From Candidatus Nezhaarchaeota archaeon (GTDB lineage: Archaea; Thermoproteota; Methanomethylicia; Nezhaarchaeales; WYZ-LMO8): DNA of 64,000 nucleotides. The notes under the pieces are model-generated. The model made no database searches. It saw only the letters and a list, made by a program, of their open reading frames with translations, and was not told where the DNA came from. How positions within the stretch are numbered: position 1 is the first letter of the stretch; the number at the start of each line of letters is the position of its first letter. A program made the translations under genes and the position numbers. Where the stretch lies: contig JASFYF010000001.1 in NCBI GenBank assembly GCA_030055465.1, positions 289,179 through 353,178 on the forward strand, written 5' to 3'. Below, one piece after another: positions 1 to 8,740 of the stretch.

Positions 1-7
1 AGCGGTA

Positions 8-1564
8 ATGAGTCAAGAAAAGGCCGTTGTAAGGTTTAAGGTGTACAGATACGATCCCGAGAGGGATGAAAAGCCAAGGTATGAAGCCTATGAGGTGCCG
101 TTCTATCGAGGTATGAAAGTCCTAGACGCATTGATATTCATACACGACAACTACGATCCAACACTAGCCTTCAGGTACAGCTGCAAGATTTGGCGCTGCG
201 GCTCCTGCGCCGTTATGGTCAATGGGGATGCTAGGCCAGCATGTCGAGCTGAAGTGGAGCCCGGCAAGGAGTACGTGATAGAGCCCCTCAGCAACCTGCC
301 GGTCGTCAGAGACCTCGTTGTAGACTTCGGCAAGCTCTACAAGAGGTTCACTGCCCTTGGACCCTACTTCGTTACAACAAAGCCAAGAGGTGAGGAGCCG
401 GCTAGGGTTCCAAACCACAAGTACGAGGACTTCATAAAGGTAGCTGGATGCATTGAGTGCTGGTCCTGCTTGTCCGTGTGCCCTGCAGTGAAGGTTGCAT
501 GGTCTGAAATGGCTGGCCCAGGACTCATGGTTGCCATTGCTCAATCAGCATATAATCCACTCAACGAGCACGATGTGCTGCCAACAGCCTTCGCCCAAGG
601 TCTATACTCCTGCACGACCTGCAGGAAGTGTTCTCAGGTGTGCCCAGAGGAGATAGCAATACCGGAAGTCGTCTTCGAGAAGATGAGGGCGATGGCTGTA
701 AGCAGGGGTATAGGGCCTCTACCGGGTCACCTAGTCCCCAAGGACCTAATAGAAAAGACTGGAAGATCCGTAACGAAGAAAGATGTGCCCTTCCTCGAAA
801 GCATCGGAACCGAGGTGTTTAAGGCTAGCAGCAACGCAGCGGATAGAGTCGGATATTTCACCGGTTGTTTAGCCGATTACAGGCTTCAACCAGTAGCTGA
901 AGCCACACTAGACATACTACGAAAACTGGGCGTCGAGGTTGTGATACCTAAAGACCAAGTATGTTGCGGTTCACCCATGATAAGGGTGGGCGCGCTTAAC
1001 ACCCTGGAAAACCTAGTGAAAAGAAATGTAGCCGCCTTTGAAAGGTTGGGCGTGAAAACGATAGTTACCCCATGCGCGGGCTGTAGCCTGACGCTTAAAA
1101 GCAACTACCCCGAATACGTTAAGAAGTTCCTTGGAAAGGATATGCCATTTAAGGTCTACCACCTCTCCGAGTATATAGTCGATGTGTTGAAGCGCAAATT
1201 ACCGGAGCTCAAAGAGGTTAAGATGAGGGTTACGTGGCATGACCCCTGCCACCTGGGTAGAGGTCAAGGAATATACAAGCAACCGAGAGAGCTGCTAACC
1301 TCGATACCTGGAGTAGAGCTCGTAGAGATGAAAAAGCCGGATCAATGCTGCGGTGCGGGTGGAGGCGTTAGGTCAGGTAAAAGGGAGCTGAGCGACTTGA
1401 TAAGGGCCGACAAGGTGAAGATGATCCTCGAAACAGGCGCTAAAGCCGTTGTAACCGAATGCCCGTTCTGCGTGATACAGCTAAGAGATGCATTAGACGA
1501 GGCAGGGTACAAGAACATAGAGGTATTCTACTTAGAGGACCTGATAAAGAGAGCCATGAAATGA
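8..1564 (+). CDS. tfrB: Thiol:fumarate reductase subunit B-like iron-sulfur protein
   Basis: This 518-residue protein joins a succinate dehydrogenase B-like half to a HdrD-like half, as in methanogen TfrB, which reduces fumarate with thiol coenzymes. Seen: a 2Fe-2S set at C59, C64, C67 and C79; two CxxCxxCxxxCP clusters at C148-C158 and C202-C212; and two CCG domains, with CCGSP near 320 and CCGAGGG near 455. The ATG overlaps by one base a TAA at 6-8 that could end an upstream gene, which in this family would be the flavoprotein TfrA, outside the window. It converges on the next operon. Whether the thiol donor is coenzyme M/B or another thiol cannot be told. It could also be a fumarate reductase or Hdr-like electron carrier. 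Confidence 0.8.
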   Translation: MSQEKAVVRFKVYRYDPERDEKPRYEAYEVPFYRGMKVLDALIFIHDNYDPTLAFRYSCKIWRCGSCAVMVNGDARPACRAEVEPGKEYVIEPLSNLPVVRDLVVDFGKLYKRFTALGPYFVTTKPRGEEPARVPNHKYEDFIKVAGCIECWSCLSVCPAVKVAWSEMAGPGLMVAIAQSAYNPLNEHDVLPTAFAQGLYSCTTCRKCSQVCPEEIAIPEVVFEKMRAMAVSRGIGPLPGHLVPKDLIEKTGRSVTKKDVPFLESIGTEVFKASSNAADRVGYFTGCLADYRLQPVAEATLDILRKLGVEVVIPKDQVCCGSPMIRVGALNTLENLVKRNVAAFERLGVKTIVTPCAGCSLTLKSNYPEYVKKFLGKDMPFKVYHLSEYIVDVLKRKLPELKEVKMRVTWHDPCHLGRGQGIYKQPRELLTSIPGVELVEMKKPDQCCGAGGGVRSGKRELSDLIRADKVKMILETGAKAVVTECPFCVIQLRDALDEAGYKNIEVFYLEDLIKRAMK

Positions 1565-1565
1565 G

Positions 1566-1634
1566 ACATCATTTCTTTCTTTTTCTAAAAATCGGTTTTT
1601 CTTTTTCTCGACGATTAATAAAAAGTAAAAAAGG
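1566..1634. terminator. Bidirectional T-tract terminator between convergent genes
   Basis: The short gap between two convergent genes holds pyrimidine-rich T runs on the plus strand (about 1570-1612) and A runs at about 1619-1632, which are T runs on the minus strand. Archaeal RNA polymerase stops at such T tracts, so both genes probably terminate here. No strong hairpin was seen. Confidence 0.55.
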
Positions 1635-1639
1635 GTACG

Positions 1640-2857
1640 CTACTCTGTTACCATGTCCAGTATCTCCACTAGGTCGTACATCTTCATCTTTGAATTGATC
1701 ATTTGCATGGCATCGCTAAGGTTCCTGTAACAGAAGGGGCATATCGAAGTCAGTATGTCCGCGCCAGTTTTTTCTGCCTCTCTAACCCTGTTCTTTGCAA
1801 GTGCGAGAGATACATCTGAGTTATACGACCTTAAGCCTCCGCCTGCACCACAACACCAGGAGTTTCTCCTGTTCCTCTCCATCTCGACGAACTCAAGCCC
1901 AGGTATCTTGGCGAGCACCTCCCTCGGCTGCTCGTAAAGCTCGGCTTTTAGATGTACAAGGTGCCTGCCGGTGTGGCAGGGATCATGTAGTGTCACCTTA
2001 CCCTTGAACCCTCCTTTTATTGTCAGCTTACCCTCGTTTACGAGTTGGCGCGCTAAGTCAATTACATGCCTAAGCTCGAAGGTTGGCTTTAAGCCTAAGT
2101 CGGGATAGTCGACTTTAAACGCCCTGTAGCAGCCCGCGCACGAGAAGACCACGGTCTTAGCCCCCATCTTCTCAATGGTTGAGACGTTATGTTGAGCTAC
2201 CGCCTTCGCTAGGTCCCTGTGGCCTATCCTCATCATCGGTGAGCCGCAGCACCACTCCTCGGAGCCCATCACTGCAACGTTAATTCCCGCCTTCCTTAAC
2301 AGCCTGAGGGTTGCTGCCGCTACGTGTTTCTGCCTGTAAGACGCCGTGCAACCAACGAAGTAAACCACCTCGCCTTTTAAGGGAGGAGGTGCCACGTTTT
2401 CGGGAATCCACTTAACCCTATCTTCGTGCTTTTCGAGGTAGGGATTGTGTTCCCTTTCGGCCCAGTCCAGTATTTGCTTGTGTCTTGGACTTACAAGCCC
2501 GGCTTTGAAAAGGTCGTGTCTAAACGCCTCGTATATCTCCACCTGGTTAAGCATGTGTTCTCCTTTAAGTTTCGTCTGCGCCACGTAGCACTTGTCCCAA
2601 CAGTTCCTGCAGGTTGGGCAGGTGTAAAGGAGCTCGGCTAGCTTCTCGTTTAGCGAGAGCTTACCTTCTAGAACGTATCTTATCAGCATTAAGCGGCCTC
2701 GAGCGCTGTAAGGTTCGAAGCCCGGAGTAGCGTCGTTCTCCCTTAACGGGCATACCCTATACGCCGAGTCTCTATACCTAGAGAAGTCCCTACAGTAGCC
2801 GCACCTAATGCACCTGTATATTTCGTCTTTAAACTGCTCCACAAACAGCTTACTCAT
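1640..2857 (-). CDS. CCG-domain iron-sulfur protein (GlpC/HdrD/LutA-like)
   Basis: A 405-residue electron-transfer protein. Near the N-terminus are two 4Fe-4S-type motifs (CIRCGYC...CP and CPTCRNCWDKC). They are followed by two CCG domains, with CCGSPMMRIG near 210 and CCGAGGGLRS near 340. Proteins of this kind take electrons from FAD-linked hydroxyacid dehydrogenases and pass them to quinone, thiol or ferredoxin-like acceptors. It is the last gene of a minus-strand set behind two FAD oxidases and starts 12 bases after the nearer one. Context makes it the electron acceptor subunit of a lactate- or glycolate-type dehydrogenase. It is soluble, with no membrane segment seen. Substrate and partner are inferred. 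Confidence 0.8.
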   Translation of the reverse strand: MSKLFVEQFKDEIYRCIRCGYCRDFSRYRDSAYRVCPLRENDATPGFEPYSARGRLMLIRYVLEGKLSLNEKLAELLYTCPTCRNCWDKCYVAQTKLKGEHMLNQVEIYEAFRHDLFKAGLVSPRHKQILDWAEREHNPYLEKHEDRVKWIPENVAPPPLKGEVVYFVGCTASYRQKHVAAATLRLLRKAGINVAVMGSEEWCCGSPMMRIGHRDLAKAVAQHNVSTIEKMGAKTVVFSCAGCYRAFKVDYPDLGLKPTFELRHVIDLARQLVNEGKLTIKGGFKGKVTLHDPCHTGRHLVHLKAELYEQPREVLAKIPGLEFVEMERNRRNSWCCGAGGGLRSYNSDVSLALAKNRVREAEKTGADILTSICPFCYRNLSDAMQMINSKMKMYDLVEILDMVTE

Positions 2858-2869
2858 GGTTTCACCACC

Positions 2870-4279
2870 TTAAAGCAGTAAAAGACCTGGATTCAATATG
2901 TTGTTGGGGTCAAGGGACCTCTTTATGGTCCTCAAGAAGTCGAAGTAAGGTCCAGTGTAGTTTTTGGCGACCCGCTCACCTATAACTTTCCCTAGCCAAT
3001 AGTGGATCGCGCCGTGCTTTATCTCGTTCTCTATGAGGTCCCTCCATATCCTTCTAACCCATTCTCTAGCCTCTTCATCTTCGTCGAACCAGTATATCAC
3101 GTTCATTGGATCCAGGGCGTTTTCCACAACCAGCGAAGCCACGTAGAAGTCTATTTTCTTCTCTTTCATCTTCTCCTTGTATTTGTCGAGAACCCTATAC
3201 CATAACACCCTATGATCTGGGTAATCGAGTATTGGAACTTTATAGCATGCCGTGATCCAAGCCTGTCCAAGGGGGCCCGTTCTAGGCTGCCACTCCCACG
3301 GTCTCAAGAAGTTCCAGCTTGGGAAGTCGGGAGGAACCTCTTGGCCTCCGTTTTTCTTCATTATGTCGTCTGCGGTTGCCTTCAGCTTCTCGACCTCCTC
3401 CTTCGTATAGCCTTCTATGTGCAGATGAACTGAGAAAGGCACGTTTTCCAGCCCGCGGAAACCTGCTTTGCCGAATAACCTGTTGAAGTCTGGTTCTAGG
3501 AGAATTATGTTTGTGGGTATGTGCTTTAGTTGAACCTCGTAGATAGCTCTACAGGCCTTTTCAAGGTCTTGGAAGGTGTAGCTGCCAAAGGTCTGCTCGT
3601 CCGGCCACGGCATTATCTTTAATGTTGCCTCCGTCTTCACCCCGAAGACTCCTTGATCTCCTACGAACAGGCCAGTCATATCGGGGCCGAAGCCCCATCT
3701 CGCAAACTTCCTAGCATAGGGGTTGGCGCCTGAACCAGTCCTTATCACATCGCCCATGGGCAACACGACCTCTAGGCCTAGGAGTATGTCTGCCACGGTT
3801 CCATACCTAGCGCTTCCAAGACCAGCGCTCGCGTTGCTTATTCCTCCACCTATGGTTGCTGCCCCTCCGCTGAAGGGTCCGTAGAATGGGGTTCGGTAAC
3901 CCTTCTTTTTGAGCTCGTAAGTTAAAAGGGACCAGTTAATGCCTGTTTGGGCTGTGACGCTCATTGATGTTTCGTCCACTTCCACCACGTTTATCATTCT
4001 GGTCATGTCAATTGTTATTCCACCGCTACCGGGCGGAAGGCCCACTAGGTTTGCTCCTCCACCCCTAACGATTATCGGGACCTTAAACCTGTTCGCTGCC
4101 TTCACTATTTCAGCTACCTCTTCAGTGGAGGCCGGCCTAACGACCACGTCGCATATGCGTGGAGGCTCCGGACTGGCGTCCCTCGCATACGCTAACCTAA
4201 TATTGATGTCGTCGCTGACGTACCTGGAGCCAACAATGTTGCTCAACGTCTCTACTAGATTTGAGGGCGTGCTCAACAT
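2870..4279 (-). CDS. FAD-linked oxidase, vanillyl-alcohol-oxidase/GlcD superfamily
   Basis: A 469-residue flavoprotein with the PCMH FAD-binding fold: a VVRPASTEEV strand near 45, RGGGANLVG near 70, and a GGISNASAGLGSARYGT segment near 145 where FAD pyrophosphate binds. The C-terminal SLDPNNILNPG motif is typical of the family. The middle and end (PWEWQPRTGP, HYWLGKVIGER) resemble 4-cresol or vanillyl-alcohol oxidase-type members more than D-lactate dehydrogenase. It sits between a GlcD-like gene upstream and the CCG protein downstream, so it may oxidise a hydroxyacid or aromatic alcohol. The substrate is unknown. Confidence 0.75.
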   Translation of the reverse strand: MLSTPSNLVETLSNIVGSRYVSDDINIRLAYARDASPEPPRICDVVVRPASTEEVAEIVKAANRFKVPIIVRGGGANLVGLPPGSGGITIDMTRMINVVEVDETSMSVTAQTGINWSLLTYELKKKGYRTPFYGPFSGGAATIGGGISNASAGLGSARYGTVADILLGLEVVLPMGDVIRTGSGANPYARKFARWGFGPDMTGLFVGDQGVFGVKTEATLKIMPWPDEQTFGSYTFQDLEKACRAIYEVQLKHIPTNIILLEPDFNRLFGKAGFRGLENVPFSVHLHIEGYTKEEVEKLKATADDIMKKNGGQEVPPDFPSWNFLRPWEWQPRTGPLGQAWITACYKVPILDYPDHRVLWYRVLDKYKEKMKEKKIDFYVASLVVENALDPMNVIYWFDEDEEAREWVRRIWRDLIENEIKHGAIHYWLGKVIGERVAKNYTGPYFDFLRTIKRSLDPNNILNPGLLLL

Positions 4280-4433
4280 TGCCTATAAAACCTCCTACAC
4301 TTTGGAGATTATATTGTAATTTAAAGTTTTCTAGTTCCTTTACGTAGCACGGCTTTCCATTCACGCTCTACGGATCCTCCGCCGAAGGGCCACCTTAGGA
4401 TCTTATACAGTTAACGCGAAGCATCAGCTTCAA

Positions 4434-5912
4434 TTAGCTAACCTTTTTAAGGAGCTGCTCTAAGAAGTCTTCTTCGTCCTCAGGCCATAGTTTGCCCGGG
4501 TTCATAATGTTATTTGGGTCGAAAACCGCCTTTATGCGTTTCATGTATTCGAGAAGCGGACCATGCTGGAGGCTGACGTAATGGGATCTTAGAGCTCCTA
4601 CGCCGTGCTCCGCAGAAATCGTTCCACCCAGTTCTATTACTTTCTCTATCATTTTCTTGGTCAGGGCAATTGCGGCCCGTATGCTCGCTTCGCTGCTTGT
4701 ATCAACATACCAATTAACGTGCAAGTTGCCATCCCCCAGGTGACCATAGGGCAACAGGGATATTCCGAGCTTCGAGGCTTCTTCCTCGGCATATCTCAAA
4801 TATTCGAGTATCCTCGATAGCGGCAGGCAAACATCGTGTATGTGGGCTGCTTTTATCTTAACTTCGCTGCTCGTGAACATCCTCAGTATCGTGAAACCAG
4901 CATGATGTCTGGCATGCCACAGCTCGGCTCTATCGTTCTCATTCCAGTAAACTTCAAGTGCTTCAGCCCCTACAGATTTAAACTCCTTCGCTACGAAGCT
5001 GGAGCCATGTTCAACCTCCACTTGCGAGCCGTCGAGCTCCACCATTATGACCGCCTTACATGGTGGATATTTAAAGTGCTTCATAACCTTATTCATGGTT
5101 TCAACGTACTTCTCTGTTAAGAGCTCCAGCGAAGAAGGCGTTGTTCTCCGCAGAATCAGTTGAGCTGCCTTTACTGCCTCCTCTAATCCGCGGAAGCCAG
5201 CAATTATCAAAGTCCTCTGCTCCGGGCAGGGTAGAATCTTAAGCGCGGCTTCAACTATAACCCCAAGGGTCCCCTCAGAGCCCACAAAGAGCTGGGTCAG
5301 ATTATAGCCCGAGGCGTCCTTGAGGGCCCTAGACCCTAGGCTTACAAGCGCGCCTGTTGGCAAAACGACTTTAAGCCCCAAAACCCAATCCCTCGTGGTC
5401 CCATACTTGCACGCCCTCACGCCGCTTGCATTATTCGCTAGCATGCCACCAATGGTGCACATGTCAGCGCTTCCGGGCTCCGGAGGAAAGAACATGGCAT
5501 GCTCGTGCAGGCGCTCCTCAAGAGCCCTGTGAACCACACCTGGTTCAACCACAGCCACCCTATCATCTGGGTTTATGGATTTAACAGCGTTCATCGAAGT
5601 CAAGTCGAGCAGTATGCCGCCCTTAACCGACAGGCTGTTCCCGCTTAGGCTTGTGCCCGCGCCTCGGGGCGTTACAGGTATTTTCTCCACGTTTGCCACA
5701 TTCAGCGTGTTAATCACGTCTTCCACGGTTTCAGCTTTTACGACCACGTCTGGCATGAACATGGGCTTATCATAGTGTAGCGTCAGCAATGAAAGTGGTC
5801 CGCTGTCCCACGAGTAAGCGTAGAGGACGGCTTCATCAGTGAATACTTTATCGCGCCCCACCGCATCTTCAAGGAGTTTTAAAGCTCCCTCGGTAAGAGT
5901 CATGGTTGACAC
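4434..5912 (-). CDS. FAD-linked D-lactate/glycolate dehydrogenase (GlcD/Dld-like)
   Basis: A full-length 492-residue GlcD-type dehydrogenase. Seen: TPRGAGTSLSGN near 80 for FAD binding, a GGMLANNASGVRACKYGTTRD segment near 155, the LPYGHLGDGNLHVNW motif near 390, SAEHGVGALR near 435 and DPNNIMNPGKLWP near the C-terminus. These match D-2-hydroxyacid dehydrogenases that oxidise lactate or glycolate to the oxoacid. It is the first gene of a minus-strand set; 154 bases separate it from the next oxidase, so a separate promoter there is possible. Electrons probably go to the CCG iron-sulfur protein. D-lactate is the likeliest substrate but is not proven. Confidence 0.8.
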   Translation of the reverse strand: MSTMTLTEGALKLLEDAVGRDKVFTDEAVLYAYSWDSGPLSLLTLHYDKPMFMPDVVVKAETVEDVINTLNVANVEKIPVTPRGAGTSLSGNSLSVKGGILLDLTSMNAVKSINPDDRVAVVEPGVVHRALEERLHEHAMFFPPEPGSADMCTIGGMLANNASGVRACKYGTTRDWVLGLKVVLPTGALVSLGSRALKDASGYNLTQLFVGSEGTLGVIVEAALKILPCPEQRTLIIAGFRGLEEAVKAAQLILRRTTPSSLELLTEKYVETMNKVMKHFKYPPCKAVIMVELDGSQVEVEHGSSFVAKEFKSVGAEALEVYWNENDRAELWHARHHAGFTILRMFTSSEVKIKAAHIHDVCLPLSRILEYLRYAEEEASKLGISLLPYGHLGDGNLHVNWYVDTSSEASIRAAIALTKKMIEKVIELGGTISAEHGVGALRSHYVSLQHGPLLEYMKRIKAVFDPNNIMNPGKLWPEDEEDFLEQLLKKVS

Positions 5913-5967
5913 CGAGCAAAGCTGTCAAAGCTAATAAAAAGGCAACGAAATAAGCTTTTAGAAAAGC

Positions 5968-5982
5968 GAAGCTTTAAAGCAG
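5968..5982 (+). promoter_or_regulatory. TATA-like promoter element for the 3-hydroxyacyl-CoA dehydrogenase gene
   Basis: GCTTTAAAGC at 5971-5980 is a good archaeal TATA-like box in the divergent gap. It lies about 25-30 bases before a plausible start near 6002. A GAGGTG ribosome site at 6005-6010 then precedes the ATG at 6019 by 8 bases. The palindrome could also serve the minus-strand FAD oxidase gene. Confidence 0.4.
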
Positions 5983-6018
5983 CCTCAAGCACCTTAGGAG
6001 ATTTGAGGTGTATCGTGG

Positions 6019-6891
6019 ATGAAGGTTGAAGACGTGAGGAAGGTCGCTGTTATAGGCTTTGGAACTATGGGTAGCGGGATTGCGCAGGTGTTTGCTGTAG
6101 CTGGCTACGACGTTGTGGCTAGAGACGTAACCCAGGAACTCGTGGAGAGGGGGTTGAACCTCATAAAGGGCGGCCCCTTCGGCCTCAATAAGGCCGTTGA
6201 GAAGGGAAGGATGAAGCGTGAGGATGCCGACGCTGCCCTTTCAAGGATAAAAACCACCACGAACCTGGTCGAGGCCGTGAAGGATGCCGACCTAATCATT
6301 GAGGCAGTCTTCGAAAACCTAGACCTTAAAAGGCAGATACTCAAAGAAGTCGACGAGAACGCGCCTCCACACTCAATAATAGCGAGCAACACCTCCACCC
6401 TCAGCATAACCGCTTTGGCCGCAGCCACGAAGAGGCCTGAGAAGGTTGTAGGCATGCACTTTTTCAACCCCGTCCCAGTGATGAGGCTTGTAGAGGTTGT
6501 GAAGGGCCTAGCAACCTCAGAGGAGGTCGCGGAGATGGTAAGACAGCTGGCGGTGAAGCTCGGAAAGACTCCGGTGCTATGCAAAGATGTCCCAGGATTC
6601 GTCGCCAACAGGATTGCCTTTCCCTACCTAGTTGAAGCCATGAAGCTTTACGAGATGGGCGTGGCGTCAGCACAAGACATCGACGCAGCCTTGAAGCTTG
6701 GCTATAACTTCCCAATGGGCCCCTTAGAGCTCATAGACCTCATAGGCTTAGATGTGACGCTGGACATCCTTGAAACCCTCTATAGGGAGACTGGAGAAAG
6801 CAAGTTCTGCCCGCCAACTATATTGAGGCAAATGGTTAGGGCTGGCTGGCTTGGCAGAAAGAGCGGCAGGGGCTTCTACACCTACAAGTAG
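6019..6891 (+). CDS. 3-hydroxyacyl-CoA (3-hydroxybutyryl-CoA) dehydrogenase
   Basis: A complete 290-residue NAD-dependent dehydrogenase. The N-terminal Rossmann motif GFGTMGSGIAQVF is at about 13-25, the catalytic histidine segment GMHFFNPVPVMRLVEVV near 147, and the C-terminal helical domain ends with GRKSGRGFYTYK. It interconverts 3-hydroxyacyl-CoA and 3-oxoacyl-CoA in beta-oxidation or butanoate-type pathways. The start is supported by GAGGTG 8 bases upstream. It converges on a thiolase-fold/DUF35 pair, which together suggests acyl-CoA chain chemistry. No enoyl-CoA hydratase domain is fused, unlike many archaeal homologues of twice the length. Confidence 0.9.
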   Translation: MKVEDVRKVAVIGFGTMGSGIAQVFAVAGYDVVARDVTQELVERGLNLIKGGPFGLNKAVEKGRMKREDADAALSRIKTTTNLVEAVKDADLIIEAVFENLDLKRQILKEVDENAPPHSIIASNTSTLSITALAAATKRPEKVVGMHFFNPVPVMRLVEVVKGLATSEEVAEMVRQLAVKLGKTPVLCKDVPGFVANRIAFPYLVEAMKLYEMGVASAQDIDAALKLGYNFPMGPLELIDLIGLDVTLDILETLYRETGESKFCPPTILRQMVRAGWLGRKSGRGFYTYK

Positions 6892-6899
6892 GTCTTGAG

Positions 6900-6931
6900 C
6901 CCCCTAATAAGGGGGTAGGTTGACTTTTTTT
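6900..6931 (+). terminator. Hairpin plus T-run terminator
   Basis: CCCCCT at 6900-6905 pairs with AGGGGG at 6910-6915 around an AATA loop, and a run of seven T follows at about 6924-6930. It lies just after the stop of the 3-hydroxyacyl-CoA dehydrogenase gene and before the convergent thiolase-like gene. Confidence 0.6.
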
Positions 6932-6997
6932 AAATTCTTCACTATTTTTAGGCTAAAAGCCTTATTATGCAGCAAAAAAGTGAAGGGTTAAGGGGTT

Positions 6998-8233
6998 CTA
7001 CCAACCCTTGCTCAATATGCAGGCCGCGTTGTTCCCAGCGTAACCGTAGGTCTGCGCTAAAGCGTATTTTATCTCCTTCCTGACCTGCCTCTCCCCGGCT
7101 TCGCCGCGTAGCTGCCACACGAGCTCGCATACCTGAGCTAAACCTTGAGCTACAACAGCTTCACCGAAAGCACCTAGGCCGGCGCTTGGGCAGACAGGTA
7201 TCTTACCGCTCACAGGGTCTGTCTCCCCCTTCCGCAACATCTTTTCAGGTTCCCCTGGATCCAAGTTCAGTATGCAATCCAAGTAAGCGAAGTAGTGCCA
7301 GGAACTGTTGTCCGGCAGCTCTATCACGTCTACCTTGTCCGGCCCGATTCCAGCCATCTTATAGACCTTCCGCACAGCGTTTCTGCTTTCGCTTAAATTA
7401 GGCACTCCCGACCTCTTATTGGAGCTCAAGTACGTTAGCCTAACTGTCGGATCGCCAAAGGTGGGAGTTCCAACAGTTACAGCATTTATGTAAACCGGCT
7501 TCTTGCATATCTTCTTGGCTTTCTCGTATTCTGCAACCACAACCGCCGCAGCTCCATCGCTCGTCGCGCATATCTCGTACAGCCTCAGCGGGTCACACAC
7601 CATTGGTGATTTGAGAACCTCCTCGAGGGTGAAGGTTCTCCTATACCTAGCATATGGGTTGTACGGTGCTGTCTTACTCGTCACAACCTTAACTAAGGCC
7701 AAGTCCTCCTCGGTTGTGCCGGCCTCGTACATTCTCCTCCTGCACTCCATAGCCCAGTAGGCTGGGTTTGTCTCTCCGCACATAACGAACCGCATGTAGT
7801 CGATGTCTGCCCTGCCATCAGTTGACTGAGGCCTGAAAAACCCGAAAGCCGATTTGTCGGCAGCAACCGCCACCGCTATATCGCATTCGCCGCTAGCGAC
7901 AGCTAGTACGGCCTCCCTGAGTATGGATTGCCCAGTAGCGCAAGCGTTGGCGACGCTGACGATTGGAATGCCGGTATAACCCATTAAGTTAGCTATCGCG
8001 GTTCCGCTTAGCGTCCCATGAATACCGGCCTGTTGACTCACCCACAGGTATACGCCCGAAACCATGGCCTCAACTTGTCGCCAGCTTATACCTGCATCTT
8101 TAATGGCCTTCTTCAGGGCTTCAACAGCCAGCTCCGGCATTGTTAGGTCTGGAAAAGCTGCAGGCTGCTTGGGATCAGGGTATCTACCCCACGGGGTCAT
8201 CCCTACACCTATTATTGCAACATCCCTTTCCAT
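6998..8233 (-). CDS. Thiolase-fold protein (SCP2-thiolase-like), atypical active site
   Basis: A 411-residue thiolase-superfamily protein. The nucleophile segment NACATG is intact, with C98. The second-half motifs are altered. Where SCP2-type thiolases have an HD-F motif, this has LPDNSSWHYF at 307-316. Where they have NxSGG...GHPxGATG, it has CPSAGLGAFGEAV at 348-360, so the catalytic histidine is missing. The last part (ELVWQLRGEAGERQV) is normal for the family. It follows its DUF35 partner by 13 bases in one operon. It may still be an acetyl-CoA C-acyltransferase, but an aldolase-like role as in Ltp2-ChsH2 (DUF35) complexes is a real alternative. Assignment to the fold is firm; the reaction is not. 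Confidence 0.8.
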   Translation of the reverse strand: MERDVAIIGVGMTPWGRYPDPKQPAAFPDLTMPELAVEALKKAIKDAGISWRQVEAMVSGVYLWVSQQAGIHGTLSGTAIANLMGYTGIPIVSVANACATGQSILREAVLAVASGECDIAVAVAADKSAFGFFRPQSTDGRADIDYMRFVMCGETNPAYWAMECRRRMYEAGTTEEDLALVKVVTSKTAPYNPYARYRRTFTLEEVLKSPMVCDPLRLYEICATSDGAAAVVVAEYEKAKKICKKPVYINAVTVGTPTFGDPTVRLTYLSSNKRSGVPNLSESRNAVRKVYKMAGIGPDKVDVIELPDNSSWHYFAYLDCILNLDPGEPEKMLRKGETDPVSGKIPVCPSAGLGAFGEAVVAQGLAQVCELVWQLRGEAGERQVRKEIKYALAQTYGYAGNNAACILSKGW

Positions 8234-8246
8234 ATTTCTCCACCAC

Positions 8247-8702
8247 TTATTTCTCTACGGGCTTCCACATCCAAGTTATGTACTCGTTCTCGCCGTCCTC
8301 GTATAGCTTGCCCACCGTAAGCTCCACCTCCATGTCGCACTTGATGTTCTCAGTCGTCGTGAGCATGCCAAGCACTCTCACGCCCTCCGGTAGATCAACC
8401 ATGCCTATGGCATACGGCTTAAACGGCTCCATCTTGAATGGTGGAGGGGGCGAGTAGAACTGGATAGTCCAGCTCCAGAGCTTGCCTCTGCGGCTCAGCT
8501 GTATCACCTCCATGTTTTGGGGGTCTTTCTCACAGTCCGGGTTAGGACAGTACGCTGCCTTTGGAAAGGCAACTGCACCACACTTCTTGCACCGAGAAGC
8601 TATAAGGGCTGGTTGATTTGATGGCCACGTGAAGAGGCCTTCAACCAGCGGAACCCTTTTCTTCTCTTTCTTTGCAGAGGGTTCTCCAGCCATCACAACC
8701 AC
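8247..8702 (-). CDS. DUF35 zinc-ribbon/OB-fold acyl-CoA-binding partner protein
   Basis: A 151-residue protein with a rubredoxin-like zinc ribbon (RCKKCGAVAFPKAAYCPNPDC, residues about 37-57), followed by an OB-fold with the GKLWSWTIQ and YAIGMVDLPEGVRVLG strands typical of DUF35. Such proteins bind beside thiolase-fold enzymes and hold or channel CoA substrates. It is the first gene of a two-gene operon with the thiolase-like gene, so the two products very likely form one complex. The first ATG at 8702 and a second at 8693 are both possible starts. Confidence 0.85.
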   Translation of the reverse strand: MVVMAGEPSAKKEKKRVPLVEGLFTWPSNQPALIASRCKKCGAVAFPKAAYCPNPDCEKDPQNMEVIQLSRRGKLWSWTIQFYSPPPPFKMEPFKPYAIGMVDLPEGVRVLGMLTTTENIKCDMEVELTVGKLYEDGENEYITWMWKPVEK

Positions 8703-8740
8703 TAGGTAAGAGGTGAAGTAGACGTTTTATAATACTTGCG

